NCBI GenBank assembly: GCA_038250675.1
Contig: JBBSCB010000001.1
Span: forward strand, 62,001-126,000
Origin: JAICUF01 sp038250675
GTDB taxonomy: Bacteria; Gemmatimonadota; Gemmatimonadetes; Gemmatimonadales; GWC2-71-9
Direction of reading: 5' to 3'
DNA: 64,000 bases
This document shows positions 27,997 through 37,829 of the stretch, piece after piece. The translations under genes were made by a program, and so were the position numbers. Under the pieces are notes generated by a model that made no database searches, was not told the origin of the DNA, and saw only the letters and a list, made by a program, of their open reading frames with translations. The number at the start of each line of letters is the position of its first letter. Position 1 is the first letter of the stretch.

Positions 27997-28136
27997 GCGG
28001 GGGCCAAATGTAGCAAGGCGCCCCGGCCCCGCGGTAGGCCGCTGCAAACATCGGCGGACGCTGAATCCTCCCGGACACGCGGATCGTCCGCCATATTGAA
28101 GGTCCGTCCTCCCGATCCGACCCCTTCGGAGGCTCT

Positions 28137-29294
28137 ATGCGCCACTCCGCGCTCCTGCTCGCCGTGCCGTTTCTCATCCTCACCTCGTCACTCAGCGCCC
28201 AGGCCCCCGACCAGGGCGGGTTCCTCATTCGCCTCGGCAACGACACCGTCGCGGCCGAGCGGTTCACCCGCACGCCGACCCGGCTCGAAGGCGAGGTGAT
28301 GAGCCGGAGCCCCGAGACCAGGCTGACACACTACGTCGCCACGCTCGGCCCCGGCAGCCGGATCACCCACTATCAGTCCGAGATGCGGGTGGCGCGCACC
28401 GGACTCACCGGCCCGGCGGTGGTCACGAGCGACATCACGGTGGCCGGCGATACCGCCATCGTTCAGCTCACGACGCCGCAGGGGAGCCGAACACACAAGG
28501 TGCCGGTGCGGCCCGGCGCGGTACCGATGCCGCCGCTCACCTTTGCCTTCTACGAGCAGATGGTGCGGCAGGCGCGGGCGGAGCACCGCGACACCCTGCG
28601 GGTGGACATGGTGTTTCCGCAGGCGCCGACCGCGACTCAGACGCGACTCATCATGCGCGGCGATTCCGCCATCGTGGACCTCTTTGGCCTGCCGGCCTAT
28701 GCCAAGCTCGACAACATGGGCCACGTGCTCGACCTCGACGGGCGCCAGACGACCGACAAAGTCATGGTGACCCGGGTAAACAACGTCGACACCCGGGCGC
28801 TGGCCCAGATGTTCGGCGCGCGCGAAGCCGGCACCGGCGCGATGGGGCAGCTCTCGCCCCGCGACACGGCGCACGCGATGTTCGGCGACGCCATGATGAT
28901 GGTGGACTACGGACGGCCGCATCAGCGCGGGCGCGTCGTTTTCGGCGGCATCGTCCCGTGGAACGAGGTCTGGCGGACCGGCGCCAACGCCGCGACCCAG
29001 CTCATCACCAACCACGATCTCGTGATCGCCGGCACCACCATCCCGGCGGGCACCTACACGCTCTGGACGGTGCCGACGCCCGATGGCGCCACGCTGATCA
29101 TCAATCGGCAGCATGGCCAGTGGGGCACCGAGTACGACGCCAGCCAGAACTTCGCCCGGTTCCCGATGATGCGCACCACACTGGCGGATTCGCTCGAGCA
29201 GTTCACCATCAGTATCGATCCCGCCGCGGGCGGCGGCACCCTGCAGCTGCGCTGGGAGAACACACAGTACTCGCTCCCCTTCACCGTGAAGTAG
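28137..29294 (+). CDS. Exported DUF2911-domain protein
   Basis: A 385-residue protein with a signal peptide (MRHSALLLAVPFLILTSSLSAQ). The C-terminal 150 residues from about 235 match DUF2911: MMVDYGRPHQRGRVVFG, VWRTGANAATQL and AGTYTLWTVP. The N-terminal 220 residues are a beta-rich region with no family I can name. The function of DUF2911 is unknown; it is common in secreted proteins of Bacteroidota and Gemmatimonadota. It is monocistronic by appearance, followed by a terminator-like 16-bp stem. Confidence 0.85.
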   Translation: MRHSALLLAVPFLILTSSLSAQAPDQGGFLIRLGNDTVAAERFTRTPTRLEGEVMSRSPETRLTHYVATLGPGSRITHYQSEMRVARTGLTGPAVVTSDITVAGDTAIVQLTTPQGSRTHKVPVRPGAVPMPPLTFAFYEQMVRQARAEHRDTLRVDMVFPQAPTATQTRLIMRGDSAIVDLFGLPAYAKLDNMGHVLDLDGRQTTDKVMVTRVNNVDTRALAQMFGAREAGTGAMGQLSPRDTAHAMFGDAMMMVDYGRPHQRGRVVFGGIVPWNEVWRTGANAATQLITNHDLVIAGTTIPAGTYTLWTVPTPDGATLIINRQHGQWGTEYDASQNFARFPMMRTTLADSLEQFTISIDPAAGGGTLQLRWENTQYSLPFTVK

Positions 29295-29307
29295 TCACGC
29301 CCCGCAG

Positions 29308-29349
29308 ACGAAAGCACGGAGCGCGCGCCGGGTCGCTCCGTGCTTTCGT
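29308..29349 (+). terminator. Terminator hairpin after the DUF2911 gene
   Basis: ACGAAAGCACGGAGCG (29308-29323) pairs perfectly over 16 bp with CGCTCCGTGCTTTCGT (29334-29349) around a 10-nt loop, followed by GTTT. It starts 13 nt after the stop codon. The T run is short, but the stem is very stable. Confidence 0.8.
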
Positions 29350-29378
29350 GTTTCCGTACTCCCCGGCATATTTCCCCC

Positions 29379-30023
29379 ATGCCCCCCACACACTTCCCCA
29401 ACCTCACCGTCATCGGCCACCCGCTCGTCCAGCACAAGCTCACGATCCTCCGCGACCGGCGCACGCCGACCCGGGACTTCAAGCAACTGGTCAACGAGAT
29501 CGCGACGCTCATGGCCTATGAGGCGACCAAGGACCTCCCCACCGAGCGGATCACGATCGAGACGCCGCTGGAAACGACGGAAGGCTGGCAGGTGGCCGGC
29601 AAGAAGCTGACCTTGGTTCCGATCCTCCGCGCGGGGCTCGGCATGGTGGAAGGGATCGCCCAGCTCATCCCGTCGGCCCGGGTGGGGCACATCGGCCTGT
29701 ATCGCGATCACGACACGCTCAAGCCGGTGGACTACTACTTCAAGATTCCGGCCGACGAGCTGGAGCGCGACTTCTTCGTGCTGGATCCGATGCTGGCCAC
29801 CGGCGGTTCGGCCGTCGCGGCCGTGACGGCGCTCAAGCAGGCGGGGGCGCGCCGGATCCGGTTCCTCTGCCTGGTGGCGGCGCCCGAAGGCGTGGCGCGC
29901 ATGCTCGAGGCGCATCCGGACGTCGCCGTCTTTACCGCGGGGCTCGACCGCCAGCTCAACGATGTGGGCTACATCCTGCCCGGCCTGGGCGATGCCGGCG
30001 ACCGCCTCTTCGGCACCCGCTAG
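29379..30023 (+). CDS. upp: Uracil phosphoribosyltransferase
   Basis: The 214-residue enzyme converts uracil and PRPP to UMP in pyrimidine salvage. The PRPP-binding motif is FFVLDPMLATGGSAVAAV, and the uracil-binding C-terminus reads YILPGLGDAGDRLFGT as in the family. The ATG at 29379 (MPPTHFPNLTVIGHPL) fits the usual N-terminus; a longer frame starting at 29340 would overlap the terminator stem. No strong Shine-Dalgarno is seen. The downstream metallo-beta-lactamase gene is 38 nt away. Confidence 0.97.
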   Translation: MPPTHFPNLTVIGHPLVQHKLTILRDRRTPTRDFKQLVNEIATLMAYEATKDLPTERITIETPLETTEGWQVAGKKLTLVPILRAGLGMVEGIAQLIPSARVGHIGLYRDHDTLKPVDYYFKIPADELERDFFVLDPMLATGGSAVAAVTALKQAGARRIRFLCLVAAPEGVARMLEAHPDVAVFTAGLDRQLNDVGYILPGLGDAGDRLFGTR

Positions 30024-30061
30024 CCGGCACGCCACAGGGTGACCAACCACAAGGAGCTTCG

Positions 30062-31456
30062 ATGGCCGGTATCCGGCTGACGTTCTGGGGTGCGGCGGGT
30101 CAGGTGACCGGTTCGATGCACCTGCTCGAGGCCGCCGGTGCCCGGACCCTCCTCGACGCCGGGCTGTTCCAGGGCCATCGCGCCGAGGCGCGGAAGCTCA
30201 ATGCCGAGCTGCCGTTCGACGCCCGGCGCATCGATTCGGTGGTTGTGAGTCACGCGCATATCGATCATACCGGGCGGCTGCCGCTGCTGGCCAACCAGGG
30301 ATTTCACGGACCGATCGTGGCGACGCCCGCGACGCGCGATCTCTGCGCCGTGATGCTGGCCGATGCGGCGCACATCCAGGAGATGGACTTCGAGTACCTC
30401 GAGCGGCACGGCCGCGCCGGGCCGGACGCGCGGCCGCTGTACACAGTGGCCGACGCCGTCCGGGTGCAGACCCTGATGATGGCGGTGCCCTACCATCGCA
30501 TCCATCACGTCCGGAAGAATCTCACTGTCGAGTACACCGACGCGGGCCACATCCTCGGCTCCGCATCGGTGGACATCCGGATTACCGAGGGCGGCTCCCA
30601 CCGGCTGGTCTTCTCGGGCGATATCGGACGGAAGGGACTGCCCATTATCCGCGACCCGGAGCCGCCATCGGGACCGGTCGACACGCTCATCATCGAATCC
30701 ACCTACGCGGAACGCGAGCACGAGTCGGTCGCCGGCTCCGAGGACCGCCTGGGCGAGGTCATCCGGGAGACGGCGGCCCGCGGCGGCAAGGTGCTGGTGC
30801 CGTCCTTCGCGCTGGGGCGCACCCAGGAGCTGGTCTACAGCCTCAACCAGCTCTTCCGTGCCGGCCGCATTCCCGAGATTCCGATCTATATCGACAGCCC
30901 GCTCGCGGTCGAGGTCACCAGCATCTTCCGGATGCATCCGGAGACGTTCGACCGAAGCGAGGCGCTGGTGGACGCGGGGATCCCGCTGTTCGACCTGCCG
31001 CTGGTGCACTACACCCGCGATGTGGCCGAGTCCAAGGCGCTCAACCGGCTGACCGGACCGGCGGTGATCATCTCCGCCTCCGGCATGGTGGAGAGCGGCC
31101 GGATTCTGCATCACCTGGCCAATCATGGCGGCGACCACCGCTCGACGATCCTGTTCGTGGGCTACCAGGCGGAGGGCACGCTGGGCCGCCGGATCCAGGA
31201 GGGGGCACGGAAGGTCCGGATCTTTGGCGAAGAGCACGAGCTGCGGGCCCATGTCGAGACGATCGGCGGCTATTCCGCCCACGCCGACCGCGACGAGCTG
31301 CGGGCCTGGGTGCGCGGGCTGGGCGGACCGGTTCGCCGCGGCTTCTGCGTGCACGGCGAGCCGTCCGCGCTCGAGGCGATGGCGGTCATCCTCCGTGACG
31401 AAGGCGTGGGCGAGGTCCACGTACCGCGTCACGGCGAATCGTTCGAGCTGACGTGA
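30062..31456 (+). CDS. MBL-fold metallohydrolase with beta-CASP domain (RNA-processing nuclease type)
   Basis: This 464-residue protein has the metallo-beta-lactamase metal motif HAHIDHTG (His64, His66, Asp68, His69), the beta-CASP region with VDTLIIESTYAER, SASGMVESGRILHHL and the C-terminal RMMBL segment GGYSAHADRDEL. This is the architecture of bacterial CPSF/Ysh1-like ribonucleases. It would act in the cytoplasm on RNA; endo- or exonuclease activity cannot be decided. AAGGAG precedes the ATG by 5 nt. Its stop overlaps the next start (GTGA). Confidence 0.93.
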   Translation: MAGIRLTFWGAAGQVTGSMHLLEAAGARTLLDAGLFQGHRAEARKLNAELPFDARRIDSVVVSHAHIDHTGRLPLLANQGFHGPIVATPATRDLCAVMLADAAHIQEMDFEYLERHGRAGPDARPLYTVADAVRVQTLMMAVPYHRIHHVRKNLTVEYTDAGHILGSASVDIRITEGGSHRLVFSGDIGRKGLPIIRDPEPPSGPVDTLIIESTYAEREHESVAGSEDRLGEVIRETAARGGKVLVPSFALGRTQELVYSLNQLFRAGRIPEIPIYIDSPLAVEVTSIFRMHPETFDRSEALVDAGIPLFDLPLVHYTRDVAESKALNRLTGPAVIISASGMVESGRILHHLANHGGDHRSTILFVGYQAEGTLGRRIQEGARKVRIFGEEHELRAHVETIGGYSAHADRDELRAWVRGLGGPVRRGFCVHGEPSALEAMAVILRDEGVGEVHVPRHGESFELT

Positions 31457-32058
31457 AGCTGCGCCATGCGGTCAAGGCGGCGGGACTGCTGCTGCTGGCG
31501 GCGGGCATCGCGTACACCATCGCGCTGGTGCTGGTGCTGGTGATGAGCCAGCGCGACCAGCACCATCACGTGGACGCCATCGTCGTGCTGGGCGCGGCCC
31601 AGTACAACGGGCGCCCGTCACCGGTGCTGGCCGCACGGCTGGACCACGCGGCTGATCTCTTCGCCGAGGGGCTGGCGCCGCGGATCATCGTCACCGGCGG
31701 CGTGGGACGTGGCGACACGCTGAGCGAGGCGGTGGCGAGCCGCCGCTACCTCATCCGCGAAGGCGTGCCCGACAGCGCCGTGGTGGTCCGCCCGGAGGGC
31801 CGCTCCACCTACGCCTCGATGAGCGCCGTGGCGACATGGCTGCAACCTCGCGGGCTGAATACCGTACTGCTGGTGAGCGATCCGTTCCACATGGCGCGGC
31901 TCCGATTCGAGGCCCGGCGGACGCAGCTCGAAGCATACACATCGCCCACGCCGACCAGTCCCATCTCCGACAACCCCAACCTCGAGCTGGGCTACCTGGC
32001 GCGCGAGGGGCTGAAGGTGCCGGTGGCCTGGGTGCGGAGTTGGCCGTGGCTGCGCTGA
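31453..32058 (+). CDS. YdcF/ElyC-family (DUF218) membrane-anchored protein
   Basis: A 201-residue protein with one N-terminal transmembrane segment (about residues 8-31) and a DUF218 domain: AIVVLGAAQYNGRPSPVLAARL, RIIVTGGVGRGDTLSEA, LLVSDPFHMARL. Family members SanA/ElyC/YdcF act in envelope maintenance or bind SAM-like ligands; no specific role can be assigned. The GTG start shares four bases with the stop of the nuclease gene. The four-gene M16 operon starts 49 nt further on. Confidence 0.88.
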   Translation: MKLRHAVKAAGLLLLAAGIAYTIALVLVLVMSQRDQHHHVDAIVVLGAAQYNGRPSPVLAARLDHAADLFAEGLAPRIIVTGGVGRGDTLSEAVASRRYLIREGVPDSAVVVRPEGRSTYASMSAVATWLQPRGLNTVLLVSDPFHMARLRFEARRTQLEAYTSPTPTSPISDNPNLELGYLAREGLKVPVAWVRSWPWLR

Positions 32059-32107
32059 CCGGCACGGCCGGCGGGTTTCGACCGATCACATCCCAACCGA
32101 GGTGCTG

Positions 32108-33475
32108 ATGTTCACTCGCCGGCTCTTCCAGGCGGCGGCGCTGCTCGCCGTCACCGCGCTTCCCGCCCCGGCGCAGGCGCCGGCCATTCACGTCCCGTAC
32201 GTGATGGACACGCTGCCCAACGGGCTCACGCTCATCATTCACGAAGACCACTCGGCACCGCTGGTCACCGTCGACACCTGGTATCACGTGGGCTCGGGCG
32301 ACGAGAAGCCGGGACGCACCGGCTTTGCACACCTCTTTGAGCATCTGATGTTCATGGGCTCGGAGCATGCGCAGTACCCGGCGTTCGACCGGCTGCTCGA
32401 GGCGGCGGGCGCGGACAACAACGGCTCGACCACCGAGGACCGCACCAACTATTACGAGGCGGGTCCGTCCAACGCGTTGCCGCTGATGCTCTGGCTCGAC
32501 GCCGACCGGATGGGCTATCTCCTGCCCACCATGGACGCGGCCAAGGTGGACCTCCAGCGCGACGTCGTGAAGAACGAGCGCCGCCAGTCGTACGACAACC
32601 AGCCCTACGGCCTGGCCGGCGAGACCATCGGTCACATGCTTTATCCGCCCGATCATCCGTACTACTGGCCGGTCATCGGCTCGATGGCCGATCTGAGCGC
32701 GGCGTCGCTCGACGACGTCAAGGCCTTCTTCCGGAAGTTCTACGCGCCCAACAACGCCACGATCGTGGTGGCGGGGAACGTCCGGGCCGATTCGGTCAAG
32801 GCACTGGTGCGCGGCTACTTCGGGTCGATCCCTCGAGGGCCGGCCATCACGCGCAGCGATCCGCCCGCCTTCTCGCTCCCGCGCGACACGATGGCGGTGC
32901 TCGAGGACCGGGTGCAGCTCCCCCGGCTCTACTATGCCTGGCATTCGGTCAAGGGCACGGCGGACGATGATCCGGCGCTGTCGGCGCTGGCCTACATCCT
33001 CGCCGGCACCAAGAACGCGCGACTGACGCGGCCGCTGGTGTACACGACGCAGCTTGCCACCAGCGTCCGCGCGTTCCAGGACGGGAGCCGGCTGGACGGC
33101 ATGTTCGAGATCGTGGCCACGGCGCGACCGGGCAAGTCGCTGCCCGAGCTTCAGACGGTGATCGACCGGGAACTGGCGCGCATCGCGACCGACGGACCGA
33201 GCCGTCGCGAGGTGGACCAGGCGTACAACTCGATCGAGTCGGATTTCCTGGGCACGCTCGAGCGGGTCATGCGCAAGGCGGACCGGCTCAACGCGTACTA
33301 CTACGAGTGGGGCCAGCCCGACTTCTTTGCCCAGGACCTCGCGCGGGCCCGCGCGGTGACGCCCGCCGATATCCAGCGGGTGGCCCGCCGCTACCTCGGT
33401 GGCCACAGGGTGGTGCTGAGCATCGTTCCGCAGGGCAAGACCGAGCTTGCCGCCACGCTGGGGGTCCAGCCATGA
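32108..33475 (+). CDS. M16-family zinc metallopeptidase, catalytic subunit (pair 2)
   Basis: A 455-residue exported protein (signal peptide ending ALPAPAQA). Zinc motif HLFEH at residues 75-79 with the downstream Glu in VVKNERRQSYDNQPYG. GAGGTG lies before the ATG at 32108, which is preferred over a GTG 6 nt upstream. It begins a run of four M16 genes joined by 4-nt overlaps (ATGA, GTGA, GTGA) and alternating catalytic and non-catalytic types. It likely pairs with the next gene's product as a periplasmic heterodimer. Confidence 0.94.
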   Translation: MFTRRLFQAAALLAVTALPAPAQAPAIHVPYVMDTLPNGLTLIIHEDHSAPLVTVDTWYHVGSGDEKPGRTGFAHLFEHLMFMGSEHAQYPAFDRLLEAAGADNNGSTTEDRTNYYEAGPSNALPLMLWLDADRMGYLLPTMDAAKVDLQRDVVKNERRQSYDNQPYGLAGETIGHMLYPPDHPYYWPVIGSMADLSAASLDDVKAFFRKFYAPNNATIVVAGNVRADSVKALVRGYFGSIPRGPAITRSDPPAFSLPRDTMAVLEDRVQLPRLYYAWHSVKGTADDDPALSALAYILAGTKNARLTRPLVYTTQLATSVRAFQDGSRLDGMFEIVATARPGKSLPELQTVIDRELARIATDGPSRREVDQAYNSIESDFLGTLERVMRKADRLNAYYYEWGQPDFFAQDLARARAVTPADIQRVARRYLGGHRVVLSIVPQGKTELAATLGVQP

Positions 33476-34953
33476 ACACGCGACGGATGGAGGCAGGAAT
33501 GCGGAGTGGGTGGAAGCTGCTGGCGGGCGCCGCCGTCCTCTGCGCGGCGCCGCCGCTGGTGCATGCGGCCGCGGCACAGGCGACGATCGACATGAGTCAG
33601 GCGCCGGTGCTGGGACCGCCGCCCGCGCTGCACCTGCCGCCGGTGCAGACCACGACGCTCTCGAACGGGCTCAAGCTGTACGTCGTCGAGATGCATGAAG
33701 TGCCGGTGGTGCAGTTCGTGTTGAGCGTGCCGGGCGGCGGCCGGCGCGACGACTCGACGCTGGGACTTGCGTCCTTCACCGCCAACATGCTGGACGAAGG
33801 GGCGGACACGCTCGATGCGTTCGGCATCTCGTCCCAGGCGGAATACCTCGGCGCGACGCTCGGCACCGGCGCCGACTGGGACGACATGGTGGTGAGTCTC
33901 AAGGTCCCCCGGCGCAACCTGAAGCCCGCACTCGACCTGATGGGCGACGTGGCGCTCCGGCCCACCTTCAAGGCCACCGAGGTCGCGCGTCAGCGCGACC
34001 TGCGCCTGGCCGCGATCCTCCAGCAGCGCGACCAGCCCGGCACCATGGCAAGTCTCGCCTTCAACGCGCTGGTCTTCCCGGCCGGCCATCCGTACCACAA
34101 CAGTCTGGGCGGCGATTCGGCGTCGACCGCAGGGCTCGATTCCGCAATGGTCCGGGCGTTCTATCGCCGCGTGTTCGTGCCGCGCGGTGCCACGCTGGTC
34201 GTCACCGGCGATCTCACGCTGGCGGAGGCCCGCCGTGCCGCCGAAGCCGAATTTGGCGCCTGGACCGGTACCGCACCGGCACCAGTGGCCGCCGCGCCCG
34301 CGGTACCGACAGCGCCCACCGCCGTGTACCTGGTGGATAAGCCCGGCGCCGCCCAGTCGGTGATCAGTATCGGTGGCCCCGGCGTCGAGCGGTCCAACCC
34401 GGACTACGCGGCCATCCAGGTCATGAACACGATCCTGGGTGGCTCGTTCTCGTCCCGGCTCAACCAGAATCTCCGCGAGACGAAGGGATATTCCTACGGC
34501 GCGGGCTCGGGTTTTTCGTATCGCCCGCTGCCCGGTCCGTTCAGCGCGTCGGCCGCGGTGCGGACCGACGTGACCGACAGCTCGCTGATCGAGTTCTTCA
34601 AGGAGCTCCGCGGTCTCCGTGATTCGGCGGTGACCCCGGTCGAGCTCCAGCGGGCAAAATCGTATCTGGCCCTCGGCCTGGCCGGCGACTTCGAGACCAC
34701 GAGCCAGATGGCCGGGCAGATCGAGCAGCTGGTGACGTTCGGGCTGCCGCTCGACTACTACAACGGCTATGTCCCGAAAATCATGGCCGTCACGGTGGCC
34801 GACGTGCAGCGGGTGGCCCGCACCTATCTGCGGCCCGATCGCGTGCGCGTGGTGGTGGTGGGCGACGTCGCCAAGATCCGTCCGGGCATCGAGGCGCTCC
34901 ACCTCGGCCCGGTTTCCGTCCGTGACCTCTACGGCAACGAGGTGACCAGGTGA
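33472..34953 (+). CDS. M16-family non-catalytic partner subunit (pair 2)
   Basis: About 493 residues with a signal peptide (MRSGWKLLAGAAVLCAAPPL...; that internal ATG at 33499 has a better GGAGG-containing upstream region and may be the true start). The HxxEH position is lost (GLASFTANMLDEG). The C-terminal half retains SRLNQNLRETKGYSYGAG with the substrate-binding Arg and Tyr. It is coupled to the catalytic subunit by ATGA overlap and to the next catalytic subunit by GTGA overlap. Confidence 0.92.
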   Translation: MNTRRMEAGMRSGWKLLAGAAVLCAAPPLVHAAAAQATIDMSQAPVLGPPPALHLPPVQTTTLSNGLKLYVVEMHEVPVVQFVLSVPGGGRRDDSTLGLASFTANMLDEGADTLDAFGISSQAEYLGATLGTGADWDDMVVSLKVPRRNLKPALDLMGDVALRPTFKATEVARQRDLRLAAILQQRDQPGTMASLAFNALVFPAGHPYHNSLGGDSASTAGLDSAMVRAFYRRVFVPRGATLVVTGDLTLAEARRAAEAEFGAWTGTAPAPVAAAPAVPTAPTAVYLVDKPGAAQSVISIGGPGVERSNPDYAAIQVMNTILGGSFSSRLNQNLRETKGYSYGAGSGFSYRPLPGPFSASAAVRTDVTDSSLIEFFKELRGLRDSAVTPVELQRAKSYLALGLAGDFETTSQMAGQIEQLVTFGLPLDYYNGYVPKIMAVTVADVQRVARTYLRPDRVRVVVVGDVAKIRPGIEALHLGPVSVRDLYGNEVTR

Positions 34954-36332
34954 TCCGCACTGCCACGATCGCCGCGCTCGCGCTGGTGACGCTCGCCGGA
35001 GGCGCCGGTGCCGGCGCATCCGCGCAAGCGCAGACGCTCCGCGTCCCCACCGATACGTTCACCCTGGCCAACGGGCTCCGGGTGACGGTCCACGAAGACC
35101 ATTCGGCGCCGCTCGTCGCGGTCAACGTCTGGTACCATGTCGGCTCCGGCCGCGAGGTGGCGGGGCGGAGCGGATTTGCCCATCTGTTTGAGCACATGAT
35201 GTTCCAGGGCTCGAAGGACGTCGACAAGGGCGGGCACTTCGGACTCATTCAGGAAGCGGGCGGGACGCTCAACGGATCCACCAACAGCGACCGCACCAAT
35301 TACTACGAGCTTCTGCCTTCCAACTACCTGGCCCAGGCGCTCTGGCTCGAAGCGGACCGCATGGGCTTTCTGCTGGACGCCTTTTCGCAGGACAAGCTCG
35401 ACAACCAGCGGGATGTGGTGAAGAACGAGCGCCGGCAGAACTACGAGAACCGGCCCTACGGGATGGCGAGCATCAAGGTCGGCGAGATGCTGTACCCCGC
35501 AGGACACCCGTACCATGCCCCGACGATCGGCTATCAGGCGGACCTGACCGCCGCATCCGAAAAGGACGTCGCGGGATTCTTCCGTGAGTGGTACGTGCCC
35601 AACAATGCCTCGCTGGTGGTTGCCGGTGACGTGACGACGGCCAGGGTGCGCCAGCTCGTCATCCGGTATTTTGGCGACATTCCCCGCGGGCCCGAGCCGC
35701 CGCCGGTCGCGGCGATGCCGGTGACATTGAGCGCGGACAAGCGCGACGTCCTGGAGGACCGGGTGACGCTGGCCCAGCTCACGCTGGTCTGGCCCACGGT
35801 CGAGCGCTGGAATGCCGACGAGGACGCGCTCGACGTGCTGGCCTCGGTGCTGGGCCAGGGCAAGGGATCGCGGCTGTACGAGCGGCTGATCTACAAGGAG
35901 CAGGCGGCCCAGTCGGCCTTTGCCAACCAGGGCTCCCGCCCCCAGGCGGGACAGTTCCAGGTGACCGTCACCGCGCGCGAAGGGACCAGTCTCTCACAGA
36001 TGGAGCGCGAGGTGTATGCCGAGATTGCACGGCTGGCGCGGGACGGACCGACCGCCGATGAGCTGACCCAGGCGCGGAACCGGAACGAGGCGCAGTCGGT
36101 CTACCAGCTCCAGACGCTGCTGGGCAAGGCCGACCGCATCAACGGGTACATGACTTTCCGGGGCACGCCGGATCTCTTCAATCAGGATCTGGCCCACTAC
36201 AACGCGGTCACCGCCGCGGATGTCCGCCGCGCGGCGCAGCAGTACATCGACGGCCATCCCCATATCGTCCTCTCGGTGGTGCCCAACGGCCATCCCGAGC
36301 TTGCCGCGCAGGCCCAGGAGGTGCACCCGTGA
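34950..36332 (+). CDS. M16-family zinc metallopeptidase, catalytic subunit (pair 3)
   Basis: A 460-residue exported protein (signal peptide ending AGASAQA). HLFEH is at residues 78-82, followed by the Glu in VVKNERRQNYENRPYG. It is similar to the pair 2 catalytic subunit throughout, which indicates that pairs 2 and 3 arose by tandem duplication of a two-gene unit. The start is a GTG overlapping the previous stop. Confidence 0.94.
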   Translation: MIRTATIAALALVTLAGGAGAGASAQAQTLRVPTDTFTLANGLRVTVHEDHSAPLVAVNVWYHVGSGREVAGRSGFAHLFEHMMFQGSKDVDKGGHFGLIQEAGGTLNGSTNSDRTNYYELLPSNYLAQALWLEADRMGFLLDAFSQDKLDNQRDVVKNERRQNYENRPYGMASIKVGEMLYPAGHPYHAPTIGYQADLTAASEKDVAGFFREWYVPNNASLVVAGDVTTARVRQLVIRYFGDIPRGPEPPPVAAMPVTLSADKRDVLEDRVTLAQLTLVWPTVERWNADEDALDVLASVLGQGKGSRLYERLIYKEQAAQSAFANQGSRPQAGQFQVTVTAREGTSLSQMEREVYAEIARLARDGPTADELTQARNRNEAQSVYQLQTLLGKADRINGYMTFRGTPDLFNQDLAHYNAVTAADVRRAAQQYIDGHPHIVLSVVPNGHPELAAQAQEVHP

Positions 36333-37807
36333 CCCGGCTCCCGATCTGGGGCGCCGTCGCGACCGGCGTGACGGCCTGTGTCGTCGCCGCGCTCACCGCC
36401 TCCGCGCCCGCCGCGCTGCATGCGCAGCAGCTCGATCGTTCACAGCGGCCGGCAGTGGGACCTGATCCCGCCGTCACCGCGCCGGTGATCGTGAAACGCA
36501 CGCTCCCCAACGGTCTCCAGGTCTGGACCGTGACGCGGCACGATCTCCCGATCGTGAATGCCGTGCTCGTGATCCGCGCCGGCTCCGCCATGGACGGCAC
36601 CAGGCCCGGGCTGGCCCAGGTGACCGCGTCACTGCTGGACGACGGCGCGGCCGGTCGGTCCGCGCTCGCATTTGCCAACGCGGTGGACTTCCTGGGTGCC
36701 AATCTCGGCGCCTTTGCCGGCGATGAGATGACGCAGGTCTCGCTCCAGACGCTCACCCGCCACGCCGACTCGGCGTTTGCGCTCATGGGAGACATGGTGG
36801 TCCGTCCCGACTTTGCGGACCAGGAGCTGACCCGCGAGCGCAAGAGCCGCCTGCAGTCGCTCAGGCAGCAGAAGGACCAGCCGACCATCATCGCATCGCA
36901 GACCTTCGACCGTCTGGTCTACGGCGCCGATCATCCCTATGGTCACCCCGCCAACGGCGCAACGGAGAGCATCGAGGCGTTGAGCCGCGGCGACATCGCG
37001 GGCTTCTACGGCGAGTACTACCGCCCCAACAACGCGGTCCTGATCGTCGTGGGTGACGTCACGCCGGCCCGGGCCGCGGCGCTCGCCACCCGGGCGTTCG
37101 GCCGGTGGGCCGCGAAGCCGGTTCCGGCGAGTGCCTCCGCGATTCCGTCGCGGCCGGCGGCGCACCCGACGGCGGTGTACCTGGTCGACAAGCCGGGCGC
37201 GGCCCAGAGCGAGATCCGGATTGGCCACCCGCTGGCGCCCCGCTCCACATCGCCCGACTACTACGCGCTGCGCGTCCTCAACACCGCGCTGGGCGGGGCG
37301 TTCACCTCGCGCATCAACCTGAACATCCGGGAAGCGAAGGGCTACACCTACGGCGCCCGGACGGTGATGACGTTCGAGCGGGGCGCGGGACCCTTCACGG
37401 CAAGCGCGGGCGTCTTCACCGCCAAGACCGACAGCTCACTGATCGAGTTCATGAAGGAGCTCCGCGACATCCGCGCGGGCCGGCCCATCACGCCGACGGA
37501 GACGGAATTTGCCAAGGGCTCGCTCATTCGCGCCTACCCCCGCAGCCTGGAAACCAATGGCGGCGTGGCGTCGGTGCTGGCGGACATTGCGTTCTTCCGG
37601 CTGCCGGACGCCGAGATCACCGGCTACCTCACCCGGATCCAGGCGGTCAAGCCGGCGGACGTGACTCGGGTGGCGCGCCAGTACCTGCAGCCGGACAGCT
37701 CCGTGATCGTGGTGGTGGGCGATCTCAGCAAGATCCGCCCCGGCATCGAGGCGCTGCACCTCGGGCCGGTCACCGTGCTCGACGCGTACGGCATGCCGGC
37801 GCAGTAG
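36329..37807 (+). CDS. M16-family non-catalytic partner subunit (pair 3)
   Basis: A 492-residue exported protein, again without HxxEH (GLAQVTASLLDDG) but with SRINLNIREAKGYTYGAR. It closely resembles the pair 2 partner, including the shared motif DLSKIRPGIEALHLGPV near the C-terminus (DVAKIRPGIEALHLGPV in pair 2). It ends the operon, followed by a terminator. Confidence 0.92.
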   Translation: MTRLPIWGAVATGVTACVVAALTASAPAALHAQQLDRSQRPAVGPDPAVTAPVIVKRTLPNGLQVWTVTRHDLPIVNAVLVIRAGSAMDGTRPGLAQVTASLLDDGAAGRSALAFANAVDFLGANLGAFAGDEMTQVSLQTLTRHADSAFALMGDMVVRPDFADQELTRERKSRLQSLRQQKDQPTIIASQTFDRLVYGADHPYGHPANGATESIEALSRGDIAGFYGEYYRPNNAVLIVVGDVTPARAAALATRAFGRWAAKPVPASASAIPSRPAAHPTAVYLVDKPGAAQSEIRIGHPLAPRSTSPDYYALRVLNTALGGAFTSRINLNIREAKGYTYGARTVMTFERGAGPFTASAGVFTAKTDSSLIEFMKELRDIRAGRPITPTETEFAKGSLIRAYPRSLETNGGVASVLADIAFFRLPDAEITGYLTRIQAVKPADVTRVARQYLQPDSSVIVVVGDLSKIRPGIEALHLGPVTVLDAYGMPAQ

Positions 37808-37829
37808 GAGCGCGTACCGACGGAACCAC

